Assembly (NCBI GenBank): GCA_964430105.1
Contig: CAYSEF010000004.1
Span: 10,670 to 74,669, forward strand
Reading direction: 5' to 3'
Length of the DNA: 64,000 nucleotides
Source of the DNA: UMGS1696 sp964430105
Lineage (GTDB): Bacteria; Bacillota; Clostridia; Oscillospirales; CAG-272
Part shown: piece after piece, positions 16,352-25,424 of the stretch
How the letters are laid out: each line of letters begins with the position of its first letter
How positions within the stretch are numbered: the stretch's first letter is position 1
Program-made: the position numbers and the translations under genes
The notes under the pieces: model-generated
Databases searched by the model: none
What the model saw: the letters and a program-made list of their open reading frames with translations, nothing else
Told to the model about the DNA's origin: nothing

Positions 16352-17041
16352 ATGAAACTGGGAATTATTGCCGCTATGAATAAAGAAGCGGAACTTATAT
16401 TTGCTGCTATGACCGAAGTAAAAAAAGAGGTGTGTGGCAGTATCGAATTTATGATAGGTAAAATCGGTGCTACCGATGTAATTTGTGCTGTATGCGGAAT
16501 TGGCAAGGTTTTTGCCGCAATGTGTGCACAAACAATGATCGTAAAGTATGCGCCGGATGCTGTTATCAATACAGGAGTTGGCGGAACTCTCACACATAAG
16601 CTCACTATTGGTGATGTAGCGATATCTACAGATGTAGTTCAGCATGATATGGATACATCCGCACTTGGTGACCCAATCGGACTAATTTCCGGTATAAATG
16701 TCGTACATATCGATGCTGACGAAAAGCTTCGCGAAGCTGTGCAGAAAATTGCCAATGAAGCAGGAATGAATACAGTCTGCGGAACTATCGCATCAGGAGA
16801 TAAATTTGTTGCAGATGCGAAGTTAAAGGAATATATAACTGAAAATTTCGGTGGAATAGCGTGTGAAATGGAGGGCGCAGCTGTAGGTCAGGTATGCTAT
16901 GTCAATAAAACACCGTTCCTCGTTATCCGTGCAATTTCAGACGATGCAGACGGAGGAGCTTGCGATGATTATCCTGCATTCGCAAAGAAATCAGCAGAAA
17001 ACTCAGCGATGATTGTAATTAAATTAGCAGAAACTTTGTAA
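16352..17041 (+). CDS. mtnN: 5'-methylthioadenosine/S-adenosylhomocysteine nucleosidase
   Basis: The 229-residue protein matches the MtnN/Pfs family: start M-K-L-G-I-I-A-A-M, catalytic-base glutamate region near residue 12, G-V-G-G phosphate-site-like loop, C-E-M-E-G-A-A-V-G-Q-V ribose-binding motif and S-D-D-A-D-G-G with the catalytic Asp. It splits MTA and SAH to adenine and a thioribose or ribosylhomocysteine, recycling methionine and relieving methyltransferase inhibition. AGGAGA lies six bases upstream; it follows nadE by 27 bases. Confidence 0.94.
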   Translation: MKLGIIAAMNKEAELIFAAMTEVKKEVCGSIEFMIGKIGATDVICAVCGIGKVFAAMCAQTMIVKYAPDAVINTGVGGTLTHKLTIGDVAISTDVVQHDMDTSALGDPIGLISGINVVHIDADEKLREAVQKIANEAGMNTVCGTIASGDKFVADAKLKEYITENFGGIACEMEGAAVGQVCYVNKTPFLVIRAISDDADGGACDDYPAFAKKSAENSAMIVIKLAETL

Positions 17042-17098
17042 AAGCGTTGAAATCGTACCTAATACAAAATTCGTATCTACGGGAAAGGAATTGTTCAA

Positions 17099-18955
17099 AT
17101 GGAGAAATTCAAACTGTTCACAACATCAGAGCTGAAACCGTCTGGTTGGCTAAAACGCCAGCTTGAAATTCAAGCGGATGGTCTGTCAGGAAATCTCGAT
17201 AAGATATGGCCCGACATCCGTGATAGCAAATGGATAGGTGGAAACTGCGAGGGCTGGGAGAGAGTACCATATTGGCTCGATGGCTTTATTCCGATGGCGT
17301 ATATGCTTGAAGATGATGACAAGATTACACGCGCCAAGAAATACATAGATGCTATAATCGCAGGTCAAAAGGAAGATGGTTGGCTTTGCCCTTGTACAGA
17401 TGAAGAACGTCCGGGCTATGATATGTGGGCATTGTTTCTCATCGATAAGGTGCTAATGCTTTATTACGATTGTTCAGGTGACGAAAGAATTCCCGATATC
17501 GTATATAAGAGCCTTAAAAATCTCGATGAACATATTAAAAAATATCCAATATTCTCTTGGGCGCACTCAAGATGGTTTGAATGTTTGATTCCGATATTCC
17601 GTATTTATGACATATATAAGGAAGATTGGCTACTTGAGCTTGCACGACTTCTGCGTAAACAGGGTATGAATTATGAAGAAATATATTCTGATTGGAAGTA
17701 TAAGCTTCCCGAAGATAAGTGGCAGTGGGAATCACACGTCGTAAATCAGGCTATGGCAATCAAGGAAGGCGGTCTTGCATCTCTGCTTGATTGCGACGAA
17801 GCTGACGATTCATTCTCTGAGTTTATGCTTGAACAGCTATTTACATATCATGGTACAGCTGTTGGACATTTTACAGGAGACGAGTGTTTGTCAGGTCTTG
17901 AGCCTATTCACGGAACAGAATTGTGCGGTGTAACCGAAGCGATGTATTCGTATGAGGTTTTGTATTCGCTCACAGGAAATCCGATTTGGGTAGATCGTCT
18001 TGAAAAGCTTGCTTATAATGCTTTGCCTGCAACGATAACTCCCGATATGTGGGCACATCAGTATGACCAAATGACAAATCAGATCGCTTGCGTGAGATTT
18101 GACGAAAATAAAAAAATATTCCGCACGAATAATCATGAATCGCATCTCTACGGACTTGAACCGAATTATGGTTGCTGTACTGCTAACTTTAACCAGGGAT
18201 GGCCGAAATTCGCCGGTTCTGTTTTCATGAAGTCAAATGATGGTGTTGTTGTTGCGGCAATCGCACCGTCTGTATTGAATACTGAAATTGGTGGAGCAAA
18301 TATAAAAATCGAATCAGATACTTTATATCCGTTCGGTGACAGAGTTAATTATATAGTTACAGCTGAAAAAGAAACCGAATTTGCACTTACCTTGCGTATT
18401 CCGTCATGTGTAAAATCTGCTGCTATTGATGGCGAAGAAGTTGAAGCAGGTACTCTCGTTACGATAAAACGCAAATGGAGCGGTACTTCGATAATTACAG
18501 TGAAATTTGTGTACGAAACAAAATTTATCGAGCGTCCTACAGGTCTGTTCTCACTTGAACGTGGCCCACTTGTTTATGCTTTGCAGATAGGCGAGGAATG
18601 GACAAAATATGAATACGAGAGAGATGGAGTCGTTCGTAAATTCCCATATTGCGATTATGAGGTTCGTCCGACTACAGAATGGCAGTATGCTGTAGAAGGC
18701 AATGCTGATGAAATAGTTGTGAACGAAACAGGCGTTGTAGGAGAATTGCCTTTCGCACCTGAGAGTGCACCGATAACGCTTGATGTACCCGTTTATCGTA
18801 TCAACTGGGGCTATGAGCCGGGATATAAAATGCTTGCCGGCAGACGTCCGCTGTCAAAAATGCCAATTTCACCCAAGCATAACGTAAAGTTTATTCCATA
18901 TGGATGCACAAATATCAGACTTACTGAGCTTCCAAAGGTTGAAATAACTGAATAA
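17099..18955 (+). CDS. GH127-type beta-L-arabinofuranosidase (DUF1680) family glycosidase
   Basis: The 618-residue protein has the (alpha/alpha)6-barrel family pattern, including G-N-C-E-G-W-E-R-V-P-Y-W near the start. The hallmark Y-G-C-C-T-A-N-F-N-Q-G-W-P (Cys359-Cys360) includes the nucleophilic/zinc-binding cysteines of GH127, and G-T-E-L-C (Glu274, Cys276) is a candidate for the other active-site ligands. A beta-sandwich C-terminus follows. No signal peptide is seen, so it acts on imported oligosaccharides. The substrate is likely a plant-type arabinofuranoside, but related families (GH146 and others) share these motifs. It lies 57 bases after mtnN. Confidence 0.82.
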   Translation: MEKFKLFTTSELKPSGWLKRQLEIQADGLSGNLDKIWPDIRDSKWIGGNCEGWERVPYWLDGFIPMAYMLEDDDKITRAKKYIDAIIAGQKEDGWLCPCTDEERPGYDMWALFLIDKVLMLYYDCSGDERIPDIVYKSLKNLDEHIKKYPIFSWAHSRWFECLIPIFRIYDIYKEDWLLELARLLRKQGMNYEEIYSDWKYKLPEDKWQWESHVVNQAMAIKEGGLASLLDCDEADDSFSEFMLEQLFTYHGTAVGHFTGDECLSGLEPIHGTELCGVTEAMYSYEVLYSLTGNPIWVDRLEKLAYNALPATITPDMWAHQYDQMTNQIACVRFDENKKIFRTNNHESHLYGLEPNYGCCTANFNQGWPKFAGSVFMKSNDGVVVAAIAPSVLNTEIGGANIKIESDTLYPFGDRVNYIVTAEKETEFALTLRIPSCVKSAAIDGEEVEAGTLVTIKRKWSGTSIITVKFVYETKFIERPTGLFSLERGPLVYALQIGEEWTKYEYERDGVVRKFPYCDYEVRPTTEWQYAVEGNADEIVVNETGVVGELPFAPESAPITLDVPVYRINWGYEPGYKMLAGRRPLSKMPISPKHNVKFIPYGCTNIRLTELPKVEITE

Positions 18956-18960
18956 AAAAA

Positions 18961-18999
18961 GGACTGTAGCGTTTCGGGAATTTTCAAATGCTACAGTCC
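18961..18999. terminator. Bidirectional terminator with shared-loop sequence
   Basis: A 14-bp stem (GGACTGTAGCGTTT / AAATGCTACAGTCC) preceded by an A-run and followed by CATTTTTAT. The stem-loop includes TTTCGGGAATTT, also present in the terminator at 3258. Confidence 0.8.
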
Positions 19000-19025
19000 C
19001 ATTTTTATAACCGAAAAATAGCTGA

Positions 19026-20060
19026 TCAAACGCTTTCTTCGTGTGTTTTATCGATATTATCGCTTACAGAGGCAAGATTTTCCTCACAAAATTTCAATAG
19101 ATCAGAAATCGGCACATCTTTTCCAAAATCAAAGTATATCTCGTGTCGCATATCGTGGTACATTGTGGTTTTTACGTTTGTAAATCCTATGTCCGTGAAG
19201 AATTTTGCGTCCCATAATATCGCTTTGTCACCACCTGCTATCGGATCAAATTCTCCTGCGGTAATGAGTATCGGAAGATTTGGACATTCCATATCCCAAC
19301 TTGAAGGACGGTATGTATCACGCACAAGCCGCAGCAGATTTTCGTATGCGTTCAAGGTCTTTTGATGATTGCATATAGGATCACTGGCGAAGCTTACACG
19401 ATTATCGATATCATTTGAAAGCCATAGAAATTGCCCGTCAGAATCAGGTTCTTTGCGAAAATGACGGTTGTATCGATTGAATGCGTATTTGTTAAGTAGC
19501 TTTGGCTTCCAGTCCTCACCGCCAATCAATGACAGAATATTTAAGCCAAGAAGTCCGACTGATACAAAGATTTCTCTATGTGGAAGTCCGCTCAAAATAA
19601 CGCCGGAAAGATTTTTTGCACGTCTTGAGGTGTATATTGAAGCTATCAGCGCACCCATCGAAAAGCCCATAAGATAACGTGGCAGAGATAAAGCAGAGCT
19701 GATTTCAACATTGTCGAGAAGCTCAAAATTTTCAGGCTTACTTGCTATAGAGGCGTATACAATATCGATGTCATCGCATAAAATATTATAGCTGTAGCCA
19801 AAATCGCCAAAATATCCAAGCTCTTCACGAGATTTCACAGTGTTTCCATGTCCACGAAGATCGTGAATCAGTGCAATTCCACCGAAGCTTGTGATTTTTT
19901 CAAGTAAATTGAGATATCTTTCCTTGCGCTCCGATATTCCGTGAATGATTTGAATGACAAATTTTGGTTCAGTTTCGGGGCGAGCGCAAAGAACAGACAG
20001 TGCGACGGGTTCACTTTTGGGAGAGCTTTGTCTTTTAATAAAATATTCGTGTAAAATCAT
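19026..20060 (-). CDS. Alpha/beta hydrolase (lysophospholipase/monoacylglycerol-lipase-like)
   Basis: The 344-residue protein shows an oxyanion-type H-G-I-S-E, D-L-R-G-H-G, the nucleophile elbow M-G-F-S-M-G-A, a late aspartate in T-A-G-E-F-D-P-I and a histidine in M-R-H-E-I: the full Ser-Asp-His set of the Hydrolase_4 (serine aminopeptidase S33/lysophospholipase) group. It lacks a signal peptide. It likely hydrolyses lipid esters in the cytoplasm or at the membrane; the exact substrate is open. It has its own promoter and is divergent from the secreted-protein gene. Confidence 0.85.
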   Translation of the reverse strand: MILHEYFIKRQSSPKSEPVALSVLCARPETEPKFVIQIIHGISERKERYLNLLEKITSFGGIALIHDLRGHGNTVKSREELGYFGDFGYSYNILCDDIDIVYASIASKPENFELLDNVEISSALSLPRYLMGFSMGALIASIYTSRRAKNLSGVILSGLPHREIFVSVGLLGLNILSLIGGEDWKPKLLNKYAFNRYNRHFRKEPDSDGQFLWLSNDIDNRVSFASDPICNHQKTLNAYENLLRLVRDTYRPSSWDMECPNLPILITAGEFDPIAGGDKAILWDAKFFTDIGFTNVKTTMYHDMRHEIYFDFGKDVPISDLLKFCEENLASVSDNIDKTHEESV

Positions 20061-20118
20061 GCTGGATTTCCTTATATTAACATTTTTGATTGAGAGTATC
20101 TACGTTCATCACACCTTC

Positions 20119-20147
20119 ATGATACCACAAAATACCTTGATTTGCAA
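20119..20147 (-). promoter_or_regulatory. Promoter of the alpha/beta hydrolase gene
   Basis: TTGCAA (20142-20147), 17 bases, TATCAT (20119-20124) on the minus strand. Confidence 0.65.
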
Positions 20148-20226
20148 GCATAACCGATCATTTGAGCGTGTTTACAGATTTTTAAGCAAACGTCAAAAAA
20201 ATGTATTGAAATAAGTTTGGAATATC

Positions 20227-20255
20227 TTGACATTGCAGAATTTGTGGTGTATAAT
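20227..20255 (+). promoter_or_regulatory. Promoter of the secreted Ig-like protein gene
   Basis: TTGACA (20227-20232), 17 bases, TATAAT (20250-20255): full consensus. Confidence 0.85.
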
Positions 20256-20296
20256 GACGATGTATAAGAGTATTTATCCAAAAAGGGAGGCTGAAT

Positions 20297-21643
20297 ATGA
20301 AAGCTAATTTGAAGAAGATTTCTGTTCTTCTTGCGGCTCTTACAGTTGCGTCTGCTATGACAACAGCTGTTTCCGCAGGTGGCATTGCTATTTTTAAGGA
20401 TGATAGAGGAAATAGTGCTAAGGGTATTTGCGCTGTTTGCGGTTCTGTTATAGACAAGTGCGAAGACACTGAAAAGGCTGAAAAAACACCGGCTGAAAAG
20501 AAGGTTTTCGCAACAAGCAAGACAAACGGAAATGTTTCCGAGTTTATTTGGAACGACGGAAGCACAAAAATCGTTTCCTCTGCTGAAGCTAACAGAAAGC
20601 CTGAGATTAATAAGAAACCCGATTTTAAGAAGCCTGTAAACCAATATCATGGATATGATATTATTGGCGGTAAGTATTATACTACAGAAAATGTTAAGAA
20701 AGAGCTTGCAAAATATTTCGATGAGAATTCTTATGATCTTTATTTCCAAAAGGGAAATGAAAGAACCTTCTGCAATGGTGCTTACTACTATTCAACTGAC
20801 ACAGATGTAGTATACTATAATTATAAGACCGGAAAGCTTGTTGCAAATTCGGTTGGCTCCGCTGAGGTTTATGTATACACAACCGGCGGTATTCCGTTCT
20901 TCCGTATCGATGTAACCGTTGACAATAAGATATATGCGAAGAATAAGCCTGTACTCGAAGTTATCCCCGAGGACTGGAATCTTTCAGTTGGAGATAAGAC
21001 TACATTCAAGGTTACAGCTTCCGATGGAAAGACTTACGATGATATCGTGCTGACTATCAAGGAAGGCGCAGATAATGCAAAGCTCGGTGCACAGTCCGGA
21101 ATTCTCACAGCTGAGGCAAACGGCCCTGTTGTAGTTCAGGCATACAGTAAGTCAAACAGCGATATTTACGGTGATGCTCTCATTTATATCGGAAACTATA
21201 CCGGTGCTGTTACAGATGGCGGATGGAAAATTTTTGATGGTGGTATCAAGGTTGATAGTTGGAAATACGATATTTTCGATTATGAACGTCCGTGTCATGT
21301 AAATGGCTGGATAAAGGATGCAGAAGGAATTTTCGTTCCTGTTATAAAGTTTGAAGATGCAACTGTATATGATAAAAATGGTTCCTACGAAACAACTATA
21401 GTAACCGGTGGCTCAGTTTCTATCGCTGATCTTCTCAAGGATGCGTATGGTGATAAGGATGCTGTTGCTGCAATCATTAAGAAGTACAATCTTAGCAAGT
21501 ACGGTATCAAGACAGAAAAGGATTGCTACAACTACATCGATTATCTTGACTATATTGTAAAGAAAAATGACTACAAGATTTACGCTGATATCGATATGAA
21601 GGATATCATTCTCGGACAGCTTATAAAGGATCTTATCGGTTAA
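20297..21643 (+). CDS. Secreted protein with Ig-like (Big2-type) repeats
   Basis: The 448-residue protein has a classical signal peptide (K-A-N-L-K-K, hydrophobic core, likely cleavage after A-V-S-A near residue 27). A Cys pair in I-C-A-V-C-G lies close to the mature N-terminus. Residues about 145-215 and 220-300 look like bacterial Ig-like group 2 domains: tyrosine-rich strands with G-S-A-E-V-Y-V-Y-T, then L-S-V-G-D-K-T-T-F-K-V-T-A and G-I-L-T-A-E-A-N-G. The C-terminal 140 residues resemble nothing I recognise. No wall-sorting signal or transmembrane anchor is visible, so it is probably released or wall-associated. It has a consensus promoter and GGGAGG before the start. Confidence 0.7.
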   Translation: MKANLKKISVLLAALTVASAMTTAVSAGGIAIFKDDRGNSAKGICAVCGSVIDKCEDTEKAEKTPAEKKVFATSKTNGNVSEFIWNDGSTKIVSSAEANRKPEINKKPDFKKPVNQYHGYDIIGGKYYTTENVKKELAKYFDENSYDLYFQKGNERTFCNGAYYYSTDTDVVYYNYKTGKLVANSVGSAEVYVYTTGGIPFFRIDVTVDNKIYAKNKPVLEVIPEDWNLSVGDKTTFKVTASDGKTYDDIVLTIKEGADNAKLGAQSGILTAEANGPVVVQAYSKSNSDIYGDALIYIGNYTGAVTDGGWKIFDGGIKVDSWKYDIFDYERPCHVNGWIKDAEGIFVPVIKFEDATVYDKNGSYETTIVTGGSVSIADLLKDAYGDKDAVAAIIKKYNLSKYGIKTEKDCYNYIDYLDYIVKKNDYKIYADIDMKDIILGQLIKDLIG

Positions 21644-21660
21644 TTTTTGGTTATTAAAAA

Positions 21661-21706
21661 GCGTATATCCGTTGATAAATGAAAATCACGGATATACGCT
21701 TTTTTT
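21661..21706. terminator. Bidirectional terminator
   Basis: A perfect 12-bp stem GCGTATATCCGT / ACGGATATACGC flanked by A- and T-runs, between convergent genes; it touches the stop of coaD. Confidence 0.88.
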
Positions 21707-22196
21707 ATTTTTTGTTATAGATTTCTTTTATCAGATCACGGCAAGCATCCGGAACAGCATCACCAAGTTCGCAGTTGTATTTCAGCAAGTCACGGACATA
21801 GGTAGAGCTTATTGCGGAAGTTTCGGGCGATGTAGGAAGAATTATCGTTTCAAGCTCGGGATCGAACCGCTTCATTATGAGTGCGATATGCGTTTCGTAA
21901 TCAAAATCTGTAGCTGATCTTGCGCCACGGACGATAAATTTTGCACCAAGCTCGTGTGCAATATCTACAGTCAAACCGCCATAGAGAACTGCCGATACGT
22001 TGTCGCAGGGGAGAGCTTCGATGGTTTTTTGTACGAATGTAAGTCGATCTGTCGGATGGAATGCTCCGTTAGCTTTTTCGGTATTTGCGACTATTACAAC
22101 GTAAACCTTGTCAAAAATTTTTGCGGCTCGTGTTATGAGATCGGCATGACCTGATGTTATGGGGTCAAAGCTGCCTGTGATGATAGCGGTGCGCAT
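21705..22196 (-). CDS. coaD: Phosphopantetheine adenylyltransferase
   Basis: The 163-residue protein has the nucleotidyltransferase motif G-S-F-D-P-I-T-S-G-H near the N-terminus, F-I-V-R-G-A-R-S-A-T-D-F-D-Y-E in the middle and S-S-T-Y-V-R near the end. It makes dephospho-CoA from ATP and 4'-phosphopantetheine. It lies two bases after rsmD, a gene order widespread in Bacillota. Confidence 0.95.
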   Translation of the reverse strand: MRTAIITGSFDPITSGHADLITRAAKIFDKVYVVIVANTEKANGAFHPTDRLTFVQKTIEALPCDNVSAVLYGGLTVDIAHELGAKFIVRGARSATDFDYETHIALIMKRFDPELETIILPTSPETSAISSTYVRDLLKYNCELGDAVPDACRDLIKEIYNKK

Positions 22197-22198
22197 AG

Positions 22199-22834
22199 TT
22201 ACTCTTCCTCAGATTTTGCAGGGGTGAGAAGCGTTATTCTTGTTCTGCCGTAGAGATTTGATTTTACAACTTCGTAACGCTTTGCAAGCTCCTCATCATC
22301 ACCAAAAACGTCTTTCATTACATATTTGGAATTGATTTCGGGGTCTTTGCGTACTCTTGAAGCCTTTATCGGGATATCACAGTTGGTTTCACATACGATA
22401 TAAGCACCTTTTGCGCAGAGATTACCTTTGTCTATAAGCTTGAGCGCATTAGGAAGCATTTCTGTATTGTAAGGAGGATCCAAGAATATGATATCGAAGG
22501 TCTTGCGATTAGCTGCACCACGAATAAATGTAGTATAATCTGTGGGGGTTACACGGCATTTTTCAAACAGGTGAGTCTTTTTTGCGTTTTCGATAATTAT
22601 ATTAACAGCGTCATGAGATTGATCGATAATAGTAGCATGAGCTGCACCTCGTGAAAGAGCTTCAAGAGCAAGCTGACCGCTTCCACCGAACAGATCGAGT
22701 ACGGTTCTTCCTTCGATATCGAACTGTATCATTGAAAACAGAGCTTCCTTAACGCGGTCTGAGGTGGGGCGTGTAACTTCCCCTTCGAGTGCGGCAAGAG
22801 TAGTTCCGCGTGCGGTTCCGGTTATGATTCTCAT
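22199..22834 (-). CDS. rsmD: 16S rRNA (guanine966-N2)-methyltransferase
   Basis: The 211-residue protein has M-R-I-I-T-G-T-A-R-G at the start, the SAM-binding D-L-F-G-G-S-G-Q-L-A-L-E-A-L-S-R-G-A and the catalytic D-P-P-Y-N. It methylates G966 of 16S rRNA during 30S assembly. It lies between uvrC and coaD on one strand, with two bases to coaD. Confidence 0.95.
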   Translation of the reverse strand: MRIITGTARGTTLAALEGEVTRPTSDRVKEALFSMIQFDIEGRTVLDLFGGSGQLALEALSRGAAHATIIDQSHDAVNIIIENAKKTHLFEKCRVTPTDYTTFIRGAANRKTFDIIFLDPPYNTEMLPNALKLIDKGNLCAKGAYIVCETNCDIPIKASRVRKDPEINSKYVMKDVFGDDEELAKRYEVVKSNLYGRTRITLLTPAKSEEE

Positions 22835-22897
22835 GTGTTTAGAATTCCTTTCGGGAAAATTTGGATTTAGACTGGTGCTGACAAAAAAAGTACAGCA

Positions 22898-24781
22898 TTA
22901 TTTAGGCATATGCAAATGTCGCCAAACAGCCTCGGCATCTTTTTCACTTATGCCAACAACCTCACGAAGTTCTGCTTCGCTGGCGGCTTTTACTTTAGCA
23001 AATGATTTGAAGTGATCTGTAATTGCTTTTGCTTTTGCGGGGCCTATGCCTTTTATATCTTCCAGAGAAGACTTTTTCAGCGTTTTTCTTTTTGCATTAG
23101 TCATTCGGCTGACTGTGTAACGGTGAACTTCTTCCTGTATTCCGTATATCAGGCGGAAAACATCGGCCTGACGTGCGATATTCAATTCTCCGTCTTCGTC
23201 AGTCAATGTACGAGTTTTATGGTGTTCATCCTTGACCATTCCGAAGCAAGGTATATCGAAGCCTTTTTCGCGTAAAAGCTGTTTTATAACAGAAACATGA
23301 CCCTTACCGCCATCAAGCAGGAGAAGATCCGGGTAGGCGTTCATTGAATCGTTCTCGCCCTTACCAATGTGATCAAGTCGGCGTGATATAGCTTCCGTCA
23401 TCGCTGCATAGTCATCTTGAGTATCTTTCGATTTGATTTTGAAAGTACGATATTCACTCTTTTTCAGCTTACCATCGATTGCAACGACCATTCCCGCTGT
23501 TATATGCTCATCTCCAAGGTTAGAGATATCGTACGCTTCGATACGTTCCGGCAAAACTTCAAGACAAAGCAGGGAAGCCAGCGTTGCAAGAGTGCGTTCG
23601 TCATTTTTGTCACGCTTAGCCGAATTTTCAGAATGTATAGCAGCATCGGAAACTGCCATATCACAAAGATATTTTGACGCACCTTTTTTCGGTGTGCGAA
23701 CAGTTACTTTATGTTCGGCACGTTCGGTGAAGTAATCTGATAAAAGAAGTCTGTCGTGCTCGGGAATTTCAAAAGAAAGCAGTATTTCGCCCGGAATATA
23801 TTCTCTCGATTGATATAAGGACATCAAGAATGCCGAGAGGGTAGAATCGCCTTCGTCATCATCCGAATCTATTGTGATTTCGTCACCGCCGAAAAGAAAG
23901 TGTTCACTGTCTGCGATATAACCGCTTCTGATATAGAAAACGGTAGCACAATCACGGAATTTAACCTCATCACCCTCGAAACCGGTCAAATGAAGACCGA
24001 TAACATCACATTCTACATCGGGAGAGCCAACTGCTTTTTGTCTTTCACCAAGCTTACGCAGAGCTTCGATTCCATCTCGATATCTTGCGGCAGCTTCAAA
24101 TTCAAGCTCATCAGAGGCACGAAGCATTTTTTCCGTAAGATCATGAATAACGTCACGGGTACCGCCGCGCAAAATTTCGGCAGCTCTTTCTATTGCGTCA
24201 CGATATTCGGCAGGATCGACTTCGCCCGTGCAAACGCCCATACAACGTCCGATTTGATAATATACGCAAGGGCGATCCTTACCAATATCATCAGGGAAAG
24301 TTTTTTTGCACGTTGGAATTTTCAAAGTTCTTTCAAGCTGGGCTATCGCACCGTAAACCGTAGAGGTTGACGAGTATGGCCCAAAGTAAAGCGAACCGTC
24401 AGGAAGTCGTTTGCGTGTCATAGTAATACGAGGCCAAGGTGATTTTACATTTATTCGAATATAAGGGTACGATTTTGCATCCTTTAGACGAATATTATAC
24501 TTTGGAGTGTATTGCTTGATAAGACTGTTTTCGAGCGCAAGAGCCTCCATTTCGGTGTCGCAGGTGATAAAGCGAAAATCATGTACAGACGCAGCCATTT
24601 TTGTGGTTTTAGGGTCATGTGCGCCATGAAAATATTGTGAAACACGATCTCTGAGCGAACGTGATTTACCAACATAAATGACTTTACCGCTTTCATTTTG
24701 CATGATATATACGCCCGGAGTTCTCGGAAGTGCGGCAGATTTCTCACGCAAATGCTCTATATTTTTTGATATTTCTGGCAT
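22898..24781 (-). CDS. uvrC: Excinuclease ABC subunit C
   Basis: The 627-residue protein shows an N-terminal GIY-YIG domain (P-G-V-Y-I-M, V-I-Y-V-G-K-S, about 15-95), a central UVR segment, the UvrC RNase-H-like endonuclease domain (Y-D-I-S-N-L-G-D-E-H and L-L-L-D-G-G-K-G-H with catalytic Asp) and a C-terminal helix-hairpin-helix pair (I-K-G-I-G-P-A-K-A). It makes both incisions in nucleotide-excision repair. The usual length is about 600, so it is intact. It has no clear promoter of its own near the start; the HPr terminator lies just upstream. Confidence 0.96.
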   Translation of the reverse strand: MPEISKNIEHLREKSAALPRTPGVYIMQNESGKVIYVGKSRSLRDRVSQYFHGAHDPKTTKMAASVHDFRFITCDTEMEALALENSLIKQYTPKYNIRLKDAKSYPYIRINVKSPWPRITMTRKRLPDGSLYFGPYSSTSTVYGAIAQLERTLKIPTCKKTFPDDIGKDRPCVYYQIGRCMGVCTGEVDPAEYRDAIERAAEILRGGTRDVIHDLTEKMLRASDELEFEAAARYRDGIEALRKLGERQKAVGSPDVECDVIGLHLTGFEGDEVKFRDCATVFYIRSGYIADSEHFLFGGDEITIDSDDDEGDSTLSAFLMSLYQSREYIPGEILLSFEIPEHDRLLLSDYFTERAEHKVTVRTPKKGASKYLCDMAVSDAAIHSENSAKRDKNDERTLATLASLLCLEVLPERIEAYDISNLGDEHITAGMVVAIDGKLKKSEYRTFKIKSKDTQDDYAAMTEAISRRLDHIGKGENDSMNAYPDLLLLDGGKGHVSVIKQLLREKGFDIPCFGMVKDEHHKTRTLTDEDGELNIARQADVFRLIYGIQEEVHRYTVSRMTNAKRKTLKKSSLEDIKGIGPAKAKAITDHFKSFAKVKAASEAELREVVGISEKDAEAVWRHLHMPK

Positions 24782-24825
24782 AGGTACGAATGGTTTTGAA
24801 AAAATGGAATATACGTTGATTTCTT

Positions 24826-24864
24826 ATAAACAAACGAGCGAGGGTGTTTGGTCACCTTCGCTCG
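24826..24864 (-). terminator. Terminator of the HPr gene
   Basis: A 12-bp stem pairing CGAGCGAAGGTG with CACCCTCGCTCG (one mismatch) around a six-base loop, followed on the minus strand by TTTGTTTAT. Confidence 0.85.
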
Positions 24865-24891
24865 GGTCGTTTTGGTATGTTTGTCGATTAC

Positions 24892-25155
24892 TTATTCAGC
24901 AAATCCTGTGTCGATGAGGGAAACAAGACCGTCAAGTGCATCGGCTTCATCAGCACCATCTGCAATGAGAGTAATTGTCATGCCCTTAACAATGCCAAGA
25001 GAAAGCACACCGAGAAGGCTCTTTGCGTTAACTCTGCGGTCGTCCTTTTCTACCCAAATGGAGCTCTTATAGGAGTTTGCCTTCTGGATAAAGAATGTAG
25101 CCGGTCTAGCATGGAGACCTACATTATTTTTAATTGTAACATCACGTGAAATCAT
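24892..25155 (-). CDS. ptsH: HPr phosphocarrier protein
   Basis: The 87-residue protein carries N-V-G-L-H15-A-R-P-A-T (phosphorylated by enzyme I) and N-A-K-S46-L-L-G-V-L-S-L-G (regulatory Ser46 site of HPr kinase). Both sites in register identify HPr rather than Crh, which lacks His15. It carries phosphate from PEP to sugar permeases and, as Ser46-P, acts with CcpA in catabolite repression. I choose 25155, preceded by GGGAGCG, over the longer frame to 25260, which matches nothing in the family. It is monocistronic, with its own promoter and terminator. Confidence 0.92.
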   Translation of the reverse strand: MISRDVTIKNNVGLHARPATFFIQKANSYKSSIWVEKDDRRVNAKSLLGVLSLGIVKGMTITLIADGADEADALDGLVSLIDTGFAE

Positions 25156-25300
25156 ATCATACGCTCCCAAATTTGAAATATATAAAATATCTTGTAAACT
25201 GAGGCAGATTTCCACGCGTACGGTACGGAGAGTCTCCAAATGTATCGCCACGGAAATCACTTTTCTTCCAAAAAATGACTACACCTCTGTATTTACCAAT

Positions 25301-25329
25301 ATTATAACAAAATTCTACGGTTAAATCAA
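25301..25329 (-). promoter_or_regulatory. Promoter of the HPr gene
   Basis: TTGATT (25324-25329), 17 bases, TATAAT (25301-25306) on the minus strand, giving a leader of about 140 bases with no structure I can support. Confidence 0.7.
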
Positions 25330-25424
25330 TAGCTTTTGTGTATTTTTTGACCGGCAAAATGCACAACAAATCACTCTAAAATAACACTAAGATTGATGAA
25401 AATGCAGATATGCCGTCGTAGATA